Source: Aegilops tauschii subsp. strangulata (lineage: Eukaryota; Streptophyta; Magnoliopsida; Poales; Poaceae). From it: DNA of 64,000 bases. The position numbers and the translations under genes are program-made. Positions within the stretch are counted from its first letter, which is position 1. Every line of letters starts with the position of its first letter. Below the pieces are notes generated by a model, which ran no database searches, was not told the DNA's origin, and was given only the letters and a program-made list of their open reading frames with translations. The DNA lies in NCBI RefSeq assembly GCF_002575655.3, contig NC_053040.3, forward strand, positions 362,574,267 through 362,638,266, read 5' to 3'. Below are positions 1-9,541 of this stretch, piece by piece.

Positions 1-85
1 ACACCCCAACTCTAGCAGACTCTAGCCCTACTACACTGGTCATTTCTGATGCCCCAACTCAGCAGCCCCAACTGCAGCAAACATT

Positions 86-343
86 ATGATTATGCCAGTT
101 GACATAGCACCAGCTCTACGATGCAAAACCCCCATTCCAGCAAAGAGTGCACCAAATCCAGTTGCCAAATCCCTTTTCGAACCAGAGAGAGCCCCAATTG
201 CAGCAAATAGGACCCCTGTTCCATTTCTTCGCAGTTTAGAAGACAAAGCTTATATTGTTGTCAGGAACTTTGTGCGCATTCCTTCATGGAAAGATTATAC
301 CGCAGACACAGAACAATTTCCAGTCTTCCTCCGCAACTTACGC
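86..343 (+). CDS. CACTA-associated ORF, exon a (5' end uncertain)
   Basis: An open frame from the ATG at 86 runs 86 codons to a donor site (CGC|GTAAGT) at 343/344, ending on a codon boundary. The C-terminal part (residues about 50-86) is tryptophan- and basic-rich with an I-P-S-W-K-D-Y motif and joins exon b in phase. The N-terminal half is low-complexity and could be leader. The joined product resembles the short Transposase_24-like plant proteins often found in CACTA elements, but I recognise the family only weakly. The true start may lie left of the window. Confidence 0.45.
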
Positions 344-428
344 GTAAGTAATGTACTAATGTTATTCATGGTCATTACTGCATATGTTTCTGCTGACAGA
401 AGACACAAGATTTCATTCTTTTAAATAG

Positions 429-632
429 GCGAGGACCAAACTGGATTGTGAAGACGAGCAAGGGTTGGTTGCGCTTTTCAAGCACTCGTTGATGAAGTAT
501 CGTTCCTACCTCAGGCAAGCGCACTTCGATGGCAAGCCTCTAAACGAAATTTCTGTAAAGTCTCTAGTGCTACATTTATCTGACGGTGACTGGAATAATC
601 TTGTTACACATTGGTCTCGGCTGCAGCGTAAG
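429..632 (+). CDS. CACTA-associated ORF, exon b
   Basis: The acceptor AAATAG at 423-428 is followed by exactly 68 open codons to a donor (AAG|GTACTA) at 632/633. The exon is in phase with exon a. The peptide has a helical basic stretch and then K-S-L-V-L-H-L-S-D-G-D-W-N-N-L-V-T-H-W, a 'W..L...W' arrangement like that in plant Transposase_24-type proteins. This is the best conserved-looking part of the gene. The function is unknown; a DNA-binding or accessory role in CACTA transposition is an inference. Confidence 0.5.
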
Positions 633-1005
633 GTACTATCTATGATATCACATCACAATTTCAACTACATTTCTGCATTTGCCTTAACGTCTCACTTGTA
701 CGAATACTGTTAGCAGAAGAACATTCATTCTCAACGAACCACAGAATCTCGCAACTATACTGCACACTGCATTGCTCTTGTGAGTACCTCTTGCCCTATA
801 TGACCATACTTACTTTCATAGCTGTTTGATTATGTAGCATCACTGCACATGTTAGCCTCGTTATCGTCCATTTGGTGGACATTATAAGATCCGTATGGAC
901 TCTTACATAAATTTAGAATCAACCCAATGCTTTGAAGAGGTTTAGCTCTGCAGTCCTCTTGTAAGGATTGAACGTCGTCTATCACTGTACTTACATTAAC
1001 AGCTA

Positions 1006-1085
1006 CTCCCTCCGTCCCATAATATAAGAATGTTCTGTACAGTACACCAGTGTTCAAAACACTCTTGTATTGTGGGAAGAGGGAC
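1006..1085. mobile_element. Stowaway-type MITE (Tc1/Mariner derivative)
   Basis: The left end is CTCCCTCCGTCCCATAATAT preceded by TA (1004-1005). The right end, TATTGTGGGAAGAGGGA, is a degenerate inverted copy. The roughly 80-bp unit folds back around its centre. The size, TA target and CTCCCTCC terminus are those of Stowaway MITEs common in grass introns. The right terminus has several mismatches, so the copy is old. Confidence 0.8.
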
Positions 1086-1090
1086 TGGTT

Positions 1091-1470
1091 CATTGTGTAG
1101 CATTCTGCATCTTATCTCCCTCGCCCACCATTTACTAAAAAAGATCATATCTATATTTAATCTTACCAAAAAGTAGAATACACAGACAATGCCAGTGCAG
1201 AAGTGTAGCCCATTGCTTGTGTCAGTACATTTTGTCCTGTAATGCTTGTACTTCCAGGGATTGGTAGTTGATTATGTAGGATCAGTCTGCATCTTATCTT
1301 CATTATCCTCTATCCCTTCCAGTATTATCATATCTATAATTACTCTCTACAAAATGTAGAGTACAGGCAATGCTTATGAAGAAGATTCTGTGCTGAAATT
1401 CTTGAGTTATCCTTCCCTTGACATGGAGAAGGGCATTATAAAGCCGGTGTTAACTGTTAATGTAAGTCAG
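1091..1470 (+). repeat. imperfect direct duplication in a CACTA intron
   Basis: The stretch from 1091 (TGTAGCATTCTGCATCTTATC) recurs from about 1274 (TGTAGGATCAGTCTGCATC). Both are followed by parallel ATATCTATA, TAGA(A/G)TACA and CAATGC blocks, a period of about 180 bp. A weaker third start, TTATGTAGCATCACTGC, lies at about 831. The copies are diverged, so the duplication is old. Confidence 0.55.
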
Positions 1471-1618
1471 TCCTTCTAAAGCCTTTATCCTCAACTGCTG
1501 TTTAATTTGCTCATACTCCCTATCGTTTACTGCTGTTTAGTTTGCTGTTTCTACCAAAATGCATGTTCGCAAGAACCGTAAGTTCTAAGTTTTACTTGTA
1601 AAACCAAATTCCTTATTC

Positions 1619-1862
1619 ATACCATGCACATTACTCAATACTCCCTATATGTATGCTTGTTTTTGTGGATCTATAATCCAGTGTGTGGTGAAGCAACCCA
1701 CGTTTGCACCTTGTCATCTCCTGTTTTATCTTACTGATGTGGCTGATGATATGAACAACATACCATGCACATTAACCAAAATAGATACAATGATTTTCTT
1801 TACCCTTCATCTATGCTTGTTATGTTGACATGGTAATCCAGTAGTGTGGTGAAGCTCCCCGC
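1619..1862 (+). repeat. second imperfect duplication in the CACTA intron
   Basis: ACCATGCACATTA at about 1620 and about 1760 are each followed by CTATGCTTGTT- or GTATGCTTGTT-like blocks and then AATCCAGT..TGTGGTGAAGC. The period is about 140-160 bp. No coding potential is evident. Confidence 0.5.
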
Positions 1863-2004
1863 ATTATGAACAATGCCAAATTATGCTATTGATATTTTGA
1901 ACTTACTCTTTATTTTCTAATTTGAAATTGGATGGAATTGACAGCACAGTTATCATCTTTGTTTATACACGTGCAAAACTTGTCATCTCTCTGCTTTGTT
2001 TCAG

Positions 2005-2310
2005 GGTGATATGCCTGATGGCATGCACAAGTTTGCTGAAGGCTGTGAGACAAACCCAACATATATTGCAGCAAAGAAGGCAAAACATCTTGAAGATAGC
2101 GAGACAACCCCAAAGTCTTGTCTTGATGCAGTGTTCAAGTTACTTGAGACTAGCAGTCAGACAAGCTCACCGAATTCGTTGTCTGAATCAGTTCGACTTC
2201 TTCAGTCCCAAGTTCTAGCAGAAAGGCATTCTGCTACTCAACTTCGACTTGAAGTCCTATCTCTAAGAAAGATTGTGGAGAACACCAATGAGAACCTCAT
2301 CGCTAAATAG
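2005..2310 (+). CDS. CACTA-associated ORF, terminal exon
   Basis: This exon starts after a strong acceptor (TTTCAG at 1999-2004) and runs 101 codons to TAG at 2308-2310. The C-terminal half (S-V-R-L-L-Q-S-Q-V...L-R-L-E-V-L-S-L-R-K-I-V) has a leucine heptad pattern expected to form a coiled coil, suggesting oligomerisation of the product. Connection to exons a and b is inferred from strand and spacing; one or more intermediate exons may be missing. Function unknown. Confidence 0.45.
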   Translation, partial: GDMPDGMHKFAEGCETNPTYIAAKKAKHLEDSETTPKSCLDAVFKLLETSSQTSSPNSLSESVRLLQSQVLAERHSATQLRLEVLSLRKIVENTNENLIAK

Positions 2311-2689
2311 CTACACTTGGAAGCTATGACCGACATGCTAGGCCGGTCTCACAGCCTTGCTCAGCGCTTGCGCAGCATTTCCGCTGCAAGGCTAACCTTT
2401 CTTGAATTGTCTTGGAAGTGGTCTCGGTTCAGTATTATTTTGTTACGCTGCAATGGTGCCCAGTTTTTGTAATCTGCTTCTTCGTTGCGCGTTATGATCA
2501 CTGGTGGCGAACTTCGATGCCCAGTGGATGTAATATACCATAAATCCTTTATTGTATAGTGTAGGTTTATTCTTAGTTACTATGCCATAATTTCTTTATT
2601 GTATAGAGTAGGTTTGTTCTTAATTCCTACTAGTTACTGCCATCATTCGCTATCTGAAAAAAAATCAGATGTAGTCGACTGGGCCGAAA
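2311..2689 (+). other. 3' flank of the CACTA gene
   Basis: Non-coding. It contains a duplicated block, TTTATTGTATAG(T/A)GTAGGTTT, at about 2549 and 2600, which may belong to the transcript 3' end. The short hairpin CTGAAAAAAAATCAG lies at about 2656. No promoter or gene seen. Confidence 0.4.
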
Positions 2690-3520
2690 CATTCGCCTCT
2701 AACGGGCCTAGTGTTTAGCGGGCCACAATTGGGTCGGCCTGCATCTTTCTTGGGCCCGGATCATTGGGGCCTTCACACTTTGCGCGAGCCCCACAACTTA
2801 CACCGGCCTATATTTTAGTTGGGCCTTTTGTGGACCCAGCGCTTAGTTTGGCCCAGGTAGCGTTGGGCCATTAACAGGCTGAATATTGTACTGGCCTGTT
2901 ACGGCCCAGATGAAATCATGGGCCTTTAGCAGGCTGAAATGCATATTGGGCCTCAATTTTCACTAGTCATCGACGGGCCTTCAGCATGCTGAAATGTAGA
3001 CCGGGCCTTTTTGGGCCCAGTTATATCACGGGCAGTTACCAGGCTGAAACATATCTTGGGCCTTAGTTGGCCCAGTGATATCATGGGCCTTTAAGAGGCT
3101 GAAAGCTTAGTACAGACATCAACAGGCCAAATTATGCGACAGGCCTTTAACAGGCCCAAAGTCACGTTGGGCTTAACTGTTGCCACCTTTATCACGGGCC
3201 ATTAGTGGGCCCGATGTCCCGTCGGACCATATATGGCCCATGGGTAGCACAGGCCATTCCCAGGCCAAAAGTCACACCGGGCTGCAATGGGCCCATGTCT
3301 ACATCGGGCCTCTAATAGGCCGAAAGTCACTGGGCTGTAATTGGGCCCAAATATTCAGCGAACAATTAACGAGCCAGATCTGGCTTCGGGCAGTAAATGG
3401 GCCTTTAAGCAGGCCATTATTGGACTGGCCCACTAGTACCTGAGTAAGTACTACGGGCCTTTGACTGGGCCGGCCTTTTTAACCTATATGGGCCTCTATT
3501 GGGCCGTGCCACGTGTCGAC
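2690..3520 (+). repeat. CACTA subterminal repeat field, GGCC-rich
   Basis: Dozens of diverged copies of GGGCC, GGCCCA and AGGCTGAAA occur in both orientations with spacing of roughly 15-45 bp (for example TTGGGCCTTAGTTGGCCCAG near 3056). CACTA elements carry many short subterminal motifs bound by their transposase, and this field lies directly inside the right terminus. No open frame here is believable. Confidence 0.75.
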
Positions 3521-3902
3521 GTATCATAGGTGCTTTGGGTCCAATGAGTGGATGACATCTGTCCCAACGGTGAGCCGACATGTGTTTCCTCCACCAATGA
3601 TGATTTTACACGTGGAAAATCCCCATTGGTCGGGGCTGTTAACGGGTTATCGGATCCAAAACCGGACCCGATAGCTTAACGGCGTTCCATTACGGTGGAT
3701 GCTACGTGTCGGTCACCCTTGACGAAAGCACTTCTGTGACGCGCAATTTATCGTCATGGAAGTGGACACTTCCGTGATGATAATTTTGGTAATGTCATGG
3801 TACACTTCTACGACAGCACAGGTATGATTATCTTGATTCTATCATAAATTTGTCATGGATGTACATGCATGACAGAAAACGTGACCTACTGTGACAAACA
3901 CG
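3521..3902 (+). other. terminal non-coding arm of the CACTA element
   Basis: AT- and GC-mixed DNA with no gene, leading into the terminal repeat. It includes GACGAAAGCACTTCTGTGAC and similar TTCCGTGA and CATGGAAGTG blocks, diverged copies of sequence within the terminus. Confidence 0.6.
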
Positions 3903-3932
3903 TATCATCATGGAAGTGTATTTTTTGTAGTG
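3903..3932. repeat. right terminal inverted repeat of the CACTA element
   Basis: On the minus strand this reads CACTACAAAAAATACACTTCC followed by ATGATGATA. The flanking host sequence (3933 onward) is an open minus-strand retrotransposon frame, which fixes the boundary. Confidence 0.85.
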
Positions 3933-5049
3933 GAGGTTGGCACCTATGGTGAAGGTGGCTCCTGAGGTCCCATCTTTATCAACCAGCACCTGCTTCGTCT
4001 CGGCCCGATCTTGAGAGAACAACTGCTTGTTTTTTGCCGACGCAGCCCCCGAGACCTTAGGGGCCCCCTCGTCCGCTGGGCGCGCTGCCACCGCAGCCCT
4101 GAAGGCGAGCTTGAGGGCCGTTAGGGGATCCTTGGTTTCTCCGGTCACGGTGAGGACGCCGCTGCTCCCCGGCATCTTCATGAGGTTGTAGGCGGGGTGA
4201 GTTGCTGCCATGAACTTGGCCAGGGCTGGGTACCCTAGGATGGCGTTGTATGGGAGACTGATGCGGGCAATGTCGAAGTCGATAAGCTCGGCGCGGTAGT
4301 TGTCGCGGGTGCCGAAGGTGACGGGGAGGCAGAACTGCCCCAGGGGGCTGGTGGAGCCGTCGACAACCCCGGAGGATGGCTTGGTGGGGTGGAGCTGGCC
4401 ATGTGGCACATGAAGCAGGCCGAAAGCTTCCATGGAGAGCACGTTGAGGCCGGCTCCTCCGTCGATGAGGGTCTTGGTTACCGCCACGTAGCAGATGGTG
4501 GGGGTGCAGAGCATCGGGAGTGCGCCTGCGGCCGCGGTGCTCGCTGGGTGGTCCCTCGAGTCGAAGGTGAGGTCGGCCTTTGGTGCCACCCATCCCGGAG
4601 GAGCCCCCTGCTGCACGCAGGAGGCGCCACTTCGCAGAAGAACTGCTTGCCATGGCGGTCCGAGGGTGGCGCCTGCGAACCGCCGAGGAGGGCTGCGATG
4701 GTGAGGGGCGCCGGTGCCGCGAAGCGCATGACGAAGAGGCCGCACACCTCCTCCTAGGAGGCCACAGAAGATCCTGGCAGGCTGAATAGCCAGGTGCATG
4801 GTACGCCAGTGAGGGCCATGGGAAACTAGTTGGCCATGACCTTGTCATCGCCGCCGGCCGCCCAAACAGCCTCCTTGTAGGCTTGAAGGAAACCTGTCGG
4901 ACCCGCCGCACCATCGTAGTGAGGCAGCATCTCTGGCCTGAACTTGGGCGGCCACTGTACCTACCGCAAGGCGGGGGTGAAGGGTCGGAGACCCACAACG
5001 CCTCTACGCGCGCTCGTCGATCCGGCCAAAGGGGCGGTGCTCGCCATGG
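3933..5049 (-). pseudogene. gag-protease remnant of the minus-strand gypsy element
   Basis: Frame fragments from about 5049 down encode a gag start (M-A-S-T-A-P-L-A-G), then A-Y-K-E-A-V-W-A-A-G-G-D-D-K and W-L-F-S-L-P-G-S-S of the retrotransposon gag domain. A large part of gag is then missing. The frame continues in the protease with active site L-I-D-G-G-A-G (about 4460) and stays open to F-T-I-G-A-N-L, where the CACTA begins. In-frame stops interrupt the gag portion and two frames are needed. Read-through into the CACTA terminus produces an apparent 323-codon chimera ending at 3828, which is an artefact of insertion. The product would have been a structural polyprotein; it is certainly non-functional. 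Confidence 0.82.
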
Positions 5050-5114
5050 GAGCTGAACGGAGAAGCGAAGCAGACGGAAAAGCGAAGTGGACAGAGAGGC
5101 GAAGCTTCGACGCA

Positions 5115-5132
5115 CCCCTACCTGGCGCGCCA
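5115..5132 (-). promoter_or_regulatory. primer binding site of the minus-strand gypsy element
   Basis: Minus strand TGGCGCGCCAGGTAGGGG begins two bases after the LTR end CCGACA at 5135. The position and length fit a tRNA primer site; I do not assign the tRNA. Confidence 0.75.
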
Positions 5133-5134
5133 AA

Positions 5135-6020
5135 TGTCGGATTCAGGGTTCCGCAGACCCTTGAGAGGTTTGAACTCTGGGGTGCGTGCGAAGAACTCGT
5201 CCTCCCCAGCCTGCCTGCTCATCGAATCCATGGCCTAGCTCGATGAATCTAATGGACGAGAGACACATCAGTTTATCCTTGTTCGGGCCACCTTGCGGTG
5301 TAATACCCGACTCCAGCTTTGTGGTGGATTGCCTCGAGGGGCTGGATGAACTAGTACAGTGGTGGAACAGCCTCAGGAGGTGAGGTGTTCTTGTGCTCGA
5401 TGAGCTGGTGGGTGTGAGGTTAGTCCGAATGATCCCCCCCCCCTCTATGGTGGTGGCTAAGTCCTATTTACAGTGGCCTTGGTCCTCTTTCCAAATGTAG
5501 GCGGGAAGGGATCCCACAACGGCCAAATTCGAAAGGAGACAACTAGTACAAGTAATCCTGACAAAAGTAGTCTTCGCTTGCAAAAGCATCTGGTGGTGAC
5601 GCCGTGGTGGGCTCCGTGGTGACCTCCATCCTGCCGTCCTAGCGGTCTTGGTCTTGTTGCACTAGAATAGAAACCTTTGCTTGATTCCTTGGGGCCCCGT
5701 GCATGCGCTTGCCTCCTTAGCACCAAAGAGGAAACCGGTACACTGCGCCCGCTGGTGCCCGCCTGGCCTTGGTCGTCACGGCTTAAGTCATATGAACCTC
5801 GCAAGGTGTAGCTTGCAAACATATCTCCTCTCCTCGGGAGCCAGCCTGGGGAGGCCGCCCCCAGGGAGGTCTTGGTGTCATCCGTCTTGCGAGGCTTGGC
5901 CCCTCGCAAGGGTCTTGAGTTTGTTGATGTTGAAGCTGGGCCGTACCGGGCCGTCGATAGAGCCACACAGTGGGCCGCAGGCAGGCAAGTCTGCGTACCC
6001 CCGTTCCCAAGATGCCGACA
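5135..6020 (-). repeat. 5' LTR of the minus-strand gypsy element (886 bp)
   Basis: The ends are TGTCGG and CCGACA, perfectly inverted. Outside the right end (6021) the sequence changes at once to Athila-type LTR. No gene inside; a C tract lies at about 5436-5447. Confidence 0.85.
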
Positions 6021-6479
6021 ATGCCTATATTTTGACCATTTCCTGGATATCGTCATGATGATTTGAAGTTCTATCAATTGCCCAACAGTAATTTGTTTAC
6101 CCACCGTATGGTATTTTTCTCGAGAGAAGCCACTAGTGAAATTTACGCCCCCGGGTCTCTTCTTTATTATATTTGCCTTCGCGATCTATTTTCATTTGCT
6201 TTTATTTTCAGATTTGTTAATCCAAAATACAAACATACCTTGCTGCCATTTTTATTTATTTATTTTATCCCGCGTTCCCGCGAGATCTATTTATCCAATC
6301 TACTACAATTTTACCTATCTTTTTACCCGTGAAGGGTTGACAACCCCTCTCTTACATCGGGTTGCAAGTATTTGTTATTTGTGTGCAGGAGCTGTTTACG
6401 TGGTGTTGCGTGGTTCTCCTACTGGTTCGATAACCTCGGTCCCATCACTGAGGGAAATACCTACGTAGTTCAAGCCGCA
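6021..6479 (+). repeat. remnant of the Athila-type 5' LTR
   Basis: Aligns closely with 26265-26764 of the 3' LTR, starting at ATGCCTATAT. The left part of this LTR lies beyond the minus-strand gypsy insertion, outside the window. Relative to the 3' LTR it lacks 45 bp between GGAAATACC direct repeats (at 6453-6461). Confidence 0.85.
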
Positions 6480-6494
6480 TCAAAAGGAATTTCT

Positions 6495-6512
6495 GGCGCC
6501 GTTGCCGGGGAG
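6495..6512 (+). promoter_or_regulatory. primer binding site, Athila-type element
   Basis: TGGCGCCGTTGCCGGGGA, complementary to the 3' end of plant tRNA-Asp, a primer typical of Athila-clade elements. It starts 15 bases after the LTR end as I place it. Confidence 0.8.
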
Positions 6513-6696
6513 ACATCATCAACATCTACCAGGTTCCTAATCACAAATCTCATCTCCTTGCAATTTACATTATTTGCCATTTGCCTCTCGTTTTCCTCTC
6601 CCCGACTTCACAAACATTTGCTGTTTTATTCGCCCTCTTTTTCGTTCGTCGTTTTCTCGTCAGGTATGTTTTTGCGTGCAATCTTGTTGCGTAGTC

Positions 6697-8329
6697 ACGA
6701 CGACTCAAGAGACCACCAAGTTATGTGATTTCTCCAATACCGACGACAATGATTTTATTAGCACTCCGATTGCTCCTCCCGCCACTAGTGCGGAGTCTTG
6801 TGGTATTAATGCCGCTTTGCTGAATCTTGTGATGACAGATCAATTTTCCGGTACTCCTAATGAGGATGTTGCATCCAATCTTAACACATTGGAATTATGC
6901 GATATGCAAAAGAAAAAACATGTGGACAATGATATTGTGCAGTTGAGATTATTTCCGTTTCCTTTACGAGATCGTGCAAAAATTTGGTTTTCTTCTTGGC
7001 CTCGCAATAGTATCGATTCTTGGGATAAGTGCAAGGATGCTTTTATTACTAAGTATTTTCCGCCCGCGAAAATTATTTTCCTTAGGACGCAAATCATGAA
7101 TTTTAAGCAACTTCAGCATGAACATGTTGCGCAATCTTGGGAAAGAATGAAATTGATGCTAAGGAATTGCCCAACTCATGGATTAAATCTTTGGATGATC
7201 TTACAATTTTTTATGCGGGATTGAATTTTGTTTCTAGAAATCTTTTAGATTCCGCTACGGGGGGGTACTTTTATGGAAATTACTTTGGGTGAAGCTACTA
7301 AATTGCTTGATAATATTATGGCAAATTATTCACAATGGCATACCGAAAGAGCTCCTACCAGTAAAAAAGTTAATTCCGTATAAGAAATAAATTCTTTGAG
7401 TGAAAAAGTTGATGCTCTTATGAAGTTGGTTGCTAATAAAAGTGCTCCTATTGATTTTAATAATGTGCCTTTGTCTACTTTGATTGAAAAAAATAGTGAT
7501 GTCGTAGATGTGAATTTTATCTCACGAAACAATTTCAATAACAATTCTTATAGAGGTAATTTTAATCCTAGGGCTTTTCCTAGTAATTCCTCTAATAATT
7601 ATGGTAATTCCTATGGAAATCATTCTTATAATAATAATAGGAACACCTTTGATCTTCAGAATAATATTAAAGAATTTATCAATACTCAAAAAGTTTTCAA
7701 TGCTACAATAGAAGAAAAGCTGAATAAGATTGATGATATGTCTAGAAGTATTGACAGAATTTCTCATGATGTAGAAAATCTCAAGATGAAAATTTTTGTG
7801 CCTAAGGTTAAGGAATCAATTAAGGCTCTTTATGTTTCTATGGATGAAAGTAAGAAAAGAACCGCTATGCATAGAGCTAGAAGAGAGAAAAGCGTTTTCT
7901 AGTGATTACTTTCATAAAAGTGATGAAGATCTAAAAATGATTGGTGTTTCTTCTATTGACTCTTTGTTTAGTAAAATTAATATTGATGAAAAAGGGACTG
8001 AAGAAGAGTCAACTTTAGCTAGAAGGTGTCCTGAAATTTGGAGGGTGAAAATCTTGTTGAGAAAATTGATAAAAGTGGGTCTGAAGAGGTCAAAACTTTA
8101 ACTAGTGATGTGCCCACTCTTTTGGATTACAAATACTTTAATTATGATAGTTTCTCTTTGATTGATTGTATTTCTTTATTGCAATCTATGATAAATTCAC
8201 CCCATGCTTATGAACAAAAATAAAGCTTTGACTGAACATATTGTTGATGCTATGATGAAAGCTTTAGAAGAAAAGTTGGAATTAGAGATCTCAATTCCTA
8301 GAAAATTACATGATGAATGGGAACCCACT
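6697..8329 (+). pseudogene. gag of the Athila-type element, frameshifted, split by Tat-1
   Basis: The frame begins near T-T-T-Q-E-T-T-K-L, where the usual start codon appears to be ACG (6697-6702). It continues through a retrotransposon gag core (L-R-L-F-P-F-P-L-R-D-R-A-K-I-W-F and A-F-I-T-K-Y-F-P) to a frameshift before 7224. A seven-G run near 7259-7265, where six are expected, causes another shift. The next block (7396-7902) has an asparagine-rich segment (about 7525-7640: N-N-F-N-N-N-S-Y-R-G-N-F) instead of a CCHC zinc knuckle, then a coiled-coil-like region. More shifts follow to the Tat-1 insertion. The role would be capsid formation; this copy is dead. Confidence 0.8.
8325..8329. repeat. 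target-site duplication of Tat-1 (CCACT)
   Basis: CCACT at 8325-8329 is repeated exactly at 22301-22305, immediately outside the TGTCGG...CCGACA ends of the inserted element. Confidence 0.95.
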
Positions 8330-9521
8330 TGTCGGAGTAAATGACCACGGGTAGCCTAACCGACTCCCCCTGGCTCTTTGAAAATTATTAGGTCGTTCAG
8401 GCCTTCAAGCATACAAAGCATAGGGCCGCCTTCCCCCGGCCGGCTACCCCCAAGGCCGACTCCCAGAAGGCGACCCAGCCCCAGAAACCTCCTCCAAGAA
8501 AGATATGAGATGGCCGACTCCGGGAAGCCGGCCCTAAGAAGACAGACTCCTAGAAGCCGGCCACGAAGAAAGCCGGCTCCCGGAAGCCGGCCAAGATTGC
8601 ACCCACCAAGACTGAACCCTCATAGCGGCGGTACGATGGGGTGTGGCCACAGTACAGCCCACTACCCCCGATTCTCGGAGCAGGCATGGCCACAGGGCGC
8701 CGTACGGGCCAGCCATCCCCCGTCCGGCGCGGCACTGTAGCCATGTTGGCCTCGATGTCACCCACGACAGGTGCCAGAACGGCCTGCGGGCGGCGGGCCC
8801 CTTTGCCAGAGAGACATCTAAAGACGGCCCGGCCTCCTCTAGTCGGCCAGGGATGTGGCCGGCTCCCAATAGTCGGCTACCTCCCTCCCTCGAAGCATGC
8901 ACCCCATTAAGGAGACAAGACGAGGTAAGGCTACAGTGAGAGCTCGCAAGGCGGAGACACTGTAGCCACGCTTACCTCGACAAAGCCCTCGTCATCAGAG
9001 GCGAGGCAATAGTAACCAGCCGCCGACAAAACCCCCATGCGGTGGGGCCGGCGTGCCGGCCAAGAAGCCGGCAGCCGGCAGGACCCACCAGTCGGTGGGC
9101 CCCAATGACCGGCGGAGAAGCCGGCGAGCATAGACACTGACGGCTGGGACCCGCACCCAGCCGGATTACCATTGTACCCCTGGGGGGTAGGCCTATATAA
9201 ACCCCCGGGACACCCATGCAAAGGGTTGATCTCATAGAGTTACACCAACCACCTAGAGAGAAAGGGAGAGCTAGCCTTGCCCTTCTTCTTCCTCTAGCCA
9301 GACAGCTCGAGGAGCACTTGTAGCCACTTGTATTGATTTAGTGATCATGCGGAGACCCCGCAGAGCAGGACTATGGGTGTTATCTCCACGGACCCCGAAC
9401 CTGGGTAAGATTTGCCGGCGTGCATGTCTTCGCCTCATCCCGTTTCCAGGCACCGGCGCGTCTTACTGGCTCCCACAATGATAAGCCATCCGTTGGCATA
9501 TGTCGCACCTACCACCTGACA
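8330..9521 (+). repeat. Tat-1 5' LTR (1192 bp)
   Basis: Starts TGTCGGAGTAAATGACC and ends CACCTGACA. It matches 21105-22300 at the large majority of positions; the differences are scattered substitutions and a few indels. A TATA box lies at 9194-9200. Confidence 0.93.
9194..9200 (+). promoter_or_regulatory. TATA box of the Tat-1 5' LTR
   Basis: GGCCTATATAAACCC, a canonical TATATAA about 320 bp before the LTR end. The same site is kept in the 3' LTR at 21969-21975. Expected to start the genomic transcript some 30 bp downstream. Confidence 0.8.
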
Positions 9522-9523
9522 TT

Positions 9524-9541
9524 TGGCGCCCACCATGGGGC
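9524..9541 (+). promoter_or_regulatory. Tat-1 primer binding site overlapping the gag AUG
   Basis: TGGCGCCCACCATGGGGC begins two bases after the LTR end. It contains CCACCATGG, a Kozak-like start at 9535. The same 18 bases are found in Tat-2 (28363-28380). Confidence 0.82.

Larger units (their letters stand above)
633..2004 (+). other. intron-like stretch of the CACTA gene
   Basis: No long open frame is present. The stretch holds a Stowaway-type MITE (1006-1085) and two pairs of imperfect internal duplications. A possible small exon lies at about 1367-1461, flanked by TACAG and GTAAGT, but its open phase does not match exon b, so I do not call it coding. Pyrimidine-rich DNA ending TTTCAG at 2004 gives a good acceptor for the last exon. 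Confidence 0.45.
1..3932 (+). mobile_element. CACTA (En/Spm-type) DNA transposon, right-hand part
   Basis: The right terminus reads TAGTG at 3928-3932. Its reverse complement starts CACTACAAAAAATACACTTCC, a terminal inverted repeat type familiar from Triticeae CACTA elements. Inward of it lies a GGCC-rich subterminal repeat field and then spliced exons. The left terminus lies outside the window, so orientation and full length are unknown. The element interrupts a minus-strand gypsy protease frame right after its conserved T-I-G-A-N-L motif, so the insertion point is clear. The expected 3-bp target duplication would be GAG at 3933-3935, but its partner is not visible. Confidence 0.88.
3933..6020 (-). 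mobile_element. Ty3/gypsy retrotransposon, minus strand, 5' end only (Tat-like)
   Basis: Read on the minus strand: an 886-bp LTR (6020 to 5135) with perfect TGTCGG...CCGACA ends, a PBS, and a damaged gag-protease region cut by the CACTA insertion. Reverse transcriptase, integrase and the other LTR would lie left of the window beyond the CACTA. The protease-downstream motifs (N-A-I-L-G-Y-P-A-L-A-K-F-M and F-T-I-G-A-N-L) match those of Tat-1 and Tat-2, hence the Tat-like call. It was inserted into the 5' LTR of the Athila-type element, with ATGCC at 6021-6025 as the expected target copy. Confidence 0.85.

Noticed and set aside
1367..1461. Possible additional CACTA exon
   Set aside because: Good flanking splice sites, but the open phase does not join exon b. 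Kept only as a note.
4057..5133. 358-codon minus-strand frame over the gypsy gag-protease remnant
   Set aside because: It is a different frame from the recognisable gag and protease motifs and is Arg/Pro/Ser-rich, typical of an off-frame translation of GC-rich coding DNA.
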